From positions 186,001-250,000 of the forward strand of contig JANRLT010000065.1 of the NCBI GenBank assembly GCA_033762255.1: DNA of 64,000 nt, given 5' to 3'. The notes below the pieces were generated by a model. It saw nothing but the letters and a program-made list of their open reading frames with translations. It made no database searches and had not been told where the DNA came from. The translations under genes were made by a program, and so were the position numbers. The DNA is from Pirellulales bacterium. GTDB lineage: Bacteria > Planctomycetota > Planctomycetia > Pirellulales > JALHPA01. Below, one piece after another: positions 61,962 to 64,000 of the stretch (the first letter of the stretch is position 1; each line of letters opens with the position of its first letter).

Positions 61962-63227
61962 TCAGCGGTCATCCCATTCCTCGCGATCCTCGCGCGTATG
62001 TGTCAGTATCTCTTCTGTACTTCGCAACACCGTTGCTTTGCCAAAGGTATTGGCAATAGAACTATTATGGAACAGCCCCACCCGTTCCTCAATCCACCGC
62101 GCACTCACAAACCGTCTCCAGATTGTTTCCCAGGCCTGTTGGATTTGGTGTAATGTTTCCGCTGGGGGCGGCTGCGCGACAACTTTTTTATCACGCGACG
62201 GGGCAGCGGCCACGGTGGCTTGGTCAGGTACTGGTTCATCGTTAATTATACGACCATAGGCATTTAGCCCTGGTTGCGGATGCAATTGTTCCCGCGCTGG
62301 CTCCTCCACCGGCACAAAGCCCGCCCAGGTTAGTTCCAGGCCCCAGTGTTGTAGCCGCGCGACTTCGTTGATTCGTTCTTGCACGCGCAACCCCCAGACT
62401 ACCCCGTACAGATCACGAAACTCTCGCCACGCCGCGGCATAACGGGTATTGGCCAGTGCGGCCAGGTCAAACCTATCAGGTGTGAAATCTCGGGATGCCT
62501 TTGCGTCGACATTCGCTTCCAGGGTAAGCGCAGCACGCTGTGTCAAGCCAGGTGTCTGTTTTTCCGCCGATGCCATCGGCGGCTTTGTGATTTGTGTCCG
62601 AATCAGCAACGGAACCATACCCAGGCACCCCACCCCCAGCGGCCAATCCCACTCGCCCAAGCGCGCTCCCCCCGACCAGGGGAGCTGCGGCCACAGCAAT
62701 ATCGTCTGGGCGGCTGTTAATAGTGCCACCGGCCCTAAATATCGCGTCGGCAGCCAGTTGCTCAGTTGCACTACCAAGAGAATCACCACAAAACCGCCGC
62801 GGACCGGTTGACGGTGCAGTTCCCAGGTCCAACCCAACAGCAGCGATTCGAGCGCGGGCCAGATCAACGTGACCCACAGGGTCAGCACAATCAGTTGCCA
62901 CGCTCCGTGCTGGGGGCGTTTGGCCCCCAGGATGGCCATCGCGGGCAAGAATGTGGTCGCCACCATCAAAAACCGTACCGGCCCGGCGGCATCTAGGTTT
63001 TCGGCCGTTATCCCGCTCGTACATAGCTGGTATAGGCTCACTCCGTGGCCAATCGTGATCGCCACGCCAGAGAGGATTCCCCACGCCCAAGCGTAGAGCA
63101 GCGTGGTCCCGCGTAATGATATGTATATTGATCCCAGGGATATTATCCCAGCGACTAAAAAAATAACGAGTATAATATTCAAAAACGTTAACACACGTGC
63201 AGCATGAAAAGTAAAGGGGTAAAACAA
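61962..63227 (-). CDS. Multi-pass membrane protein with long cytoplasmic tail, unknown
   Basis: 421 residues. About seven hydrophobic segments lie in the first 220 (first AARVLTFLNIILVIFLVAGI, last LGVGCLGMVPLLIRT). The last 200 residues are soluble, with a helical domain (AALANTRYAAAWREFRDLYG, then VVWGLRVQERINEVARLQHW) and a Pro-rich linker. No enzyme motif seen. A dispersed hairpin repeat at 62564 sits in the coding region and encodes KPPMASAEK right after the membrane part, so the repeat has been tolerated in frame. Confidence 0.75.
   Translation of the reverse strand: MFYPFTFHAARVLTFLNIILVIFLVAGIISLGSIYISLRGTTLLYAWAWGILSGVAITIGHGVSLYQLCTSGITAENLDAAGPVRFLMVATTFLPAMAILGAKRPQHGAWQLIVLTLWVTLIWPALESLLLGWTWELHRQPVRGGFVVILLVVQLSNWLPTRYLGPVALLTAAQTILLWPQLPWSGGARLGEWDWPLGVGCLGMVPLLIRTQITKPPMASAEKQTPGLTQRAALTLEANVDAKASRDFTPDRFDLAALANTRYAAAWREFRDLYGVVWGLRVQERINEVARLQHWGLELTWAGFVPVEEPAREQLHPQPGLNAYGRIINDEPVPDQATVAAAPSRDKKVVAQPPPAETLHQIQQAWETIWRRFVSARWIEERVGLFHNSSIANTFGKATVLRSTEEILTHTREDREEWDDR
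62564..62589 (+). repeat. GCCGATGCCATCGG repeat, copy 3, inside a gene
   Basis: CCGCCGATGCCATCGGCGG, then CTTTGTG, a perfect inverted repeat (stem CCGCCGATG/CATCGGCGG with one base between). It lies in the reading frame of the membrane protein on the minus strand. Confidence 0.8.
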
Positions 63228-63282
63228 GAAACCAGGAGTGCATTTATCAATAAAATCAAAGGCGACTAACTTTGATTACAGT

Positions 63283-63642
63283 TTAACCACGAATTCTAAT
63301 GCGAGATTCTTGCACAATCCAAGTTTTCCCTACCAAAGGCTCAGTCTCAAATAAGGGGATAATTTTACGTAGATTTAACAAGCAATTCTGCTTATCTTGT
63401 CGAACTAGTCGGAATACGATAATTCCTGAATAATCTTTTGGTGGAAAACGTCTTATTTCCGCGAAATCTTGATCAAATGAGACCACAACCCTTTGCTCTA
63501 GCTGGCAAACTTGTGCGATAACCATGTCTGACATGCCAGAAAGAGCCTGCTCACCTACAGTAACCGCATCATGGCCTGCATTCTTAAGTTCGCTGGCAAC
63601 TTCCACGGGTAAATTTTCGACAATTTTGAATTTCAAGATCAT
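63283..63642 (-). CDS. DUF5615 PIN-like toxin candidate
   Basis: 119 residues of the PIN-like DUF5615 group: VENLPVEVASELKNAGHDAV, VVVSFDQDFAEIRR with acidic residues at the expected active-site places, and LNLRKIIPLFE. This family is paired with DUF433 genes and is thought to be an RNase toxin. Its ATG overlaps the stop of the DUF433 gene (ATGA), the usual order antitoxin then toxin. The enzyme activity is inferred. Confidence 0.85.
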   Translation of the reverse strand: MILKFKIVENLPVEVASELKNAGHDAVTVGEQALSGMSDMVIAQVCQLEQRVVVSFDQDFAEIRRFPPKDYSGIIVFRLVRQDKQNCLLNLRKIIPLFETEPLVGKTWIVQESRIRIRG

Positions 63643-63875
63643 CCCACACCCTGCGGTAGGGTCACGATACGTTCCTGGGCTAGTTCGGCGGCATAACTCA
63701 ACGCCGCCGCCAAATCTTGGGATGATAAAGCCGGATAACTTTGTAGGATTTCCCGTTGGTCCAAACCTGCGGCCAAATTGTCAAGAATCACACTGATTGG
63801 GATCCTGGTGCCACGTATGCATGCTTGACCCTGACAAATTGCGGGATCAAAGGCGATATGCGACTGCCAATTCAT
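63639..63875 (-). CDS. DUF433 antitoxin candidate
   Basis: 78 residues. The DUF433 pattern is clear: DPAICQGQACIRGTRIPISV, then ILDNLAAGLDQREILQSYPA and LSYAAELAQERI. The HTH-like fold is thought to bind DNA or the toxin. AAAGG lies upstream of the ATG. It overlaps the DUF5615 gene by four bases. Confidence 0.87.
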   Translation of the reverse strand: MNWQSHIAFDPAICQGQACIRGTRIPISVILDNLAAGLDQREILQSYPALSSQDLAAALSYAAELAQERIVTLPQGVG

Positions 63876-64000
63876 TGTGACCTTTCTACATTAAAGGGTA
63901 TACAGTTGAGGTTAATTCTATTATACCGCCTGGGCGGACCCTGCGGACCAAAAATGTTGCCAAAACGCCACATCTTTCCTTGCCCTGGGGCATTTTACCG

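Overview
The window looks like a chromosomal segment of a planctomycete, most likely of the Pirellulales group. The reasons are a DUF1559 prepilin-like protein, a PQQ-type beta-propeller protein, FHA proteins, a tetrahydromethanopterin-pathway formyltransferase in a bacterium, an ECF sigma factor followed by a VWA-type membrane protein, an LCCL-domain protein, two TPR proteins with ExbB/ExbD genes, and many short hairpin repeats between genes. The DNA is moderately GC-rich, and genes are loosely packed on both strands.

Layout. 1-9.1 kb: end of a LuxR-type regulator, a DUF1559 protein, DNA polymerase X overlapping a TIGR01212 radical SAM gene, an FHA protein and a bifunctional proline dehydrogenase/glutamate semialdehyde dehydrogenase. 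9.5-12.6 kb: replicative helicase DnaB and a RarA gene with a one-base frameshift in a G tract. 12.6-21 kb: repeat-rich spacers, a PQQ propeller protein and a 1372-residue protein of unknown family. 21-29.7 kb: small orphan genes, a multi-domain HtrA-like protease, a LysR regulator, an FHA protein, tRNA-Gly and trigger factor. 29.7-34.7 kb: leucyl aminopeptidase, a small membrane protein, and an ECF sigma factor with a probable membrane anti-sigma partner. 35-41.7 kb: a TPR-TPR-ExbB-ExbD-ExbD cluster, facing an LCCL-domain protein.

43.0-48.06 kb is a 5-kb integrated element in a tRNA-Cys gene. It is bounded by 46-bp direct repeats of the tRNA 3' half and carries only plus-strand genes: a small acidic protein, a possible DNA-binding protein, an excisionase-like HTH protein, a proline-rich protein, a DUF1376 replication-type protein with iteron-like repeats inside its gene, and a tyrosine integrase. 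The integrase reading frame runs through the right attachment core into the tRNA. The same frame is open through the left core for 81 more codons, to a stop that overlaps the next start codon (ATGA). Circularising the element would therefore rebuild a longer integrase with a different C-terminus, translationally linked to the next gene. Integration would split the gene. I consider this the main discovery of the window.

48.5-64 kb: two unknown proteins, an Rrf2 regulator, an S41 protease, a tandem hairpin array, a VWA/Tad-like protein split by a homopolymer frameshift, a class IV aminotransferase, formylmethanofuran:H4MPT formyltransferase, a sigma-54 activator with a degenerate receiver followed by a FIST sensor protein, GluQ-type synthetase, a membrane protein, and a DUF433/DUF5615 toxin-antitoxin-like pair.
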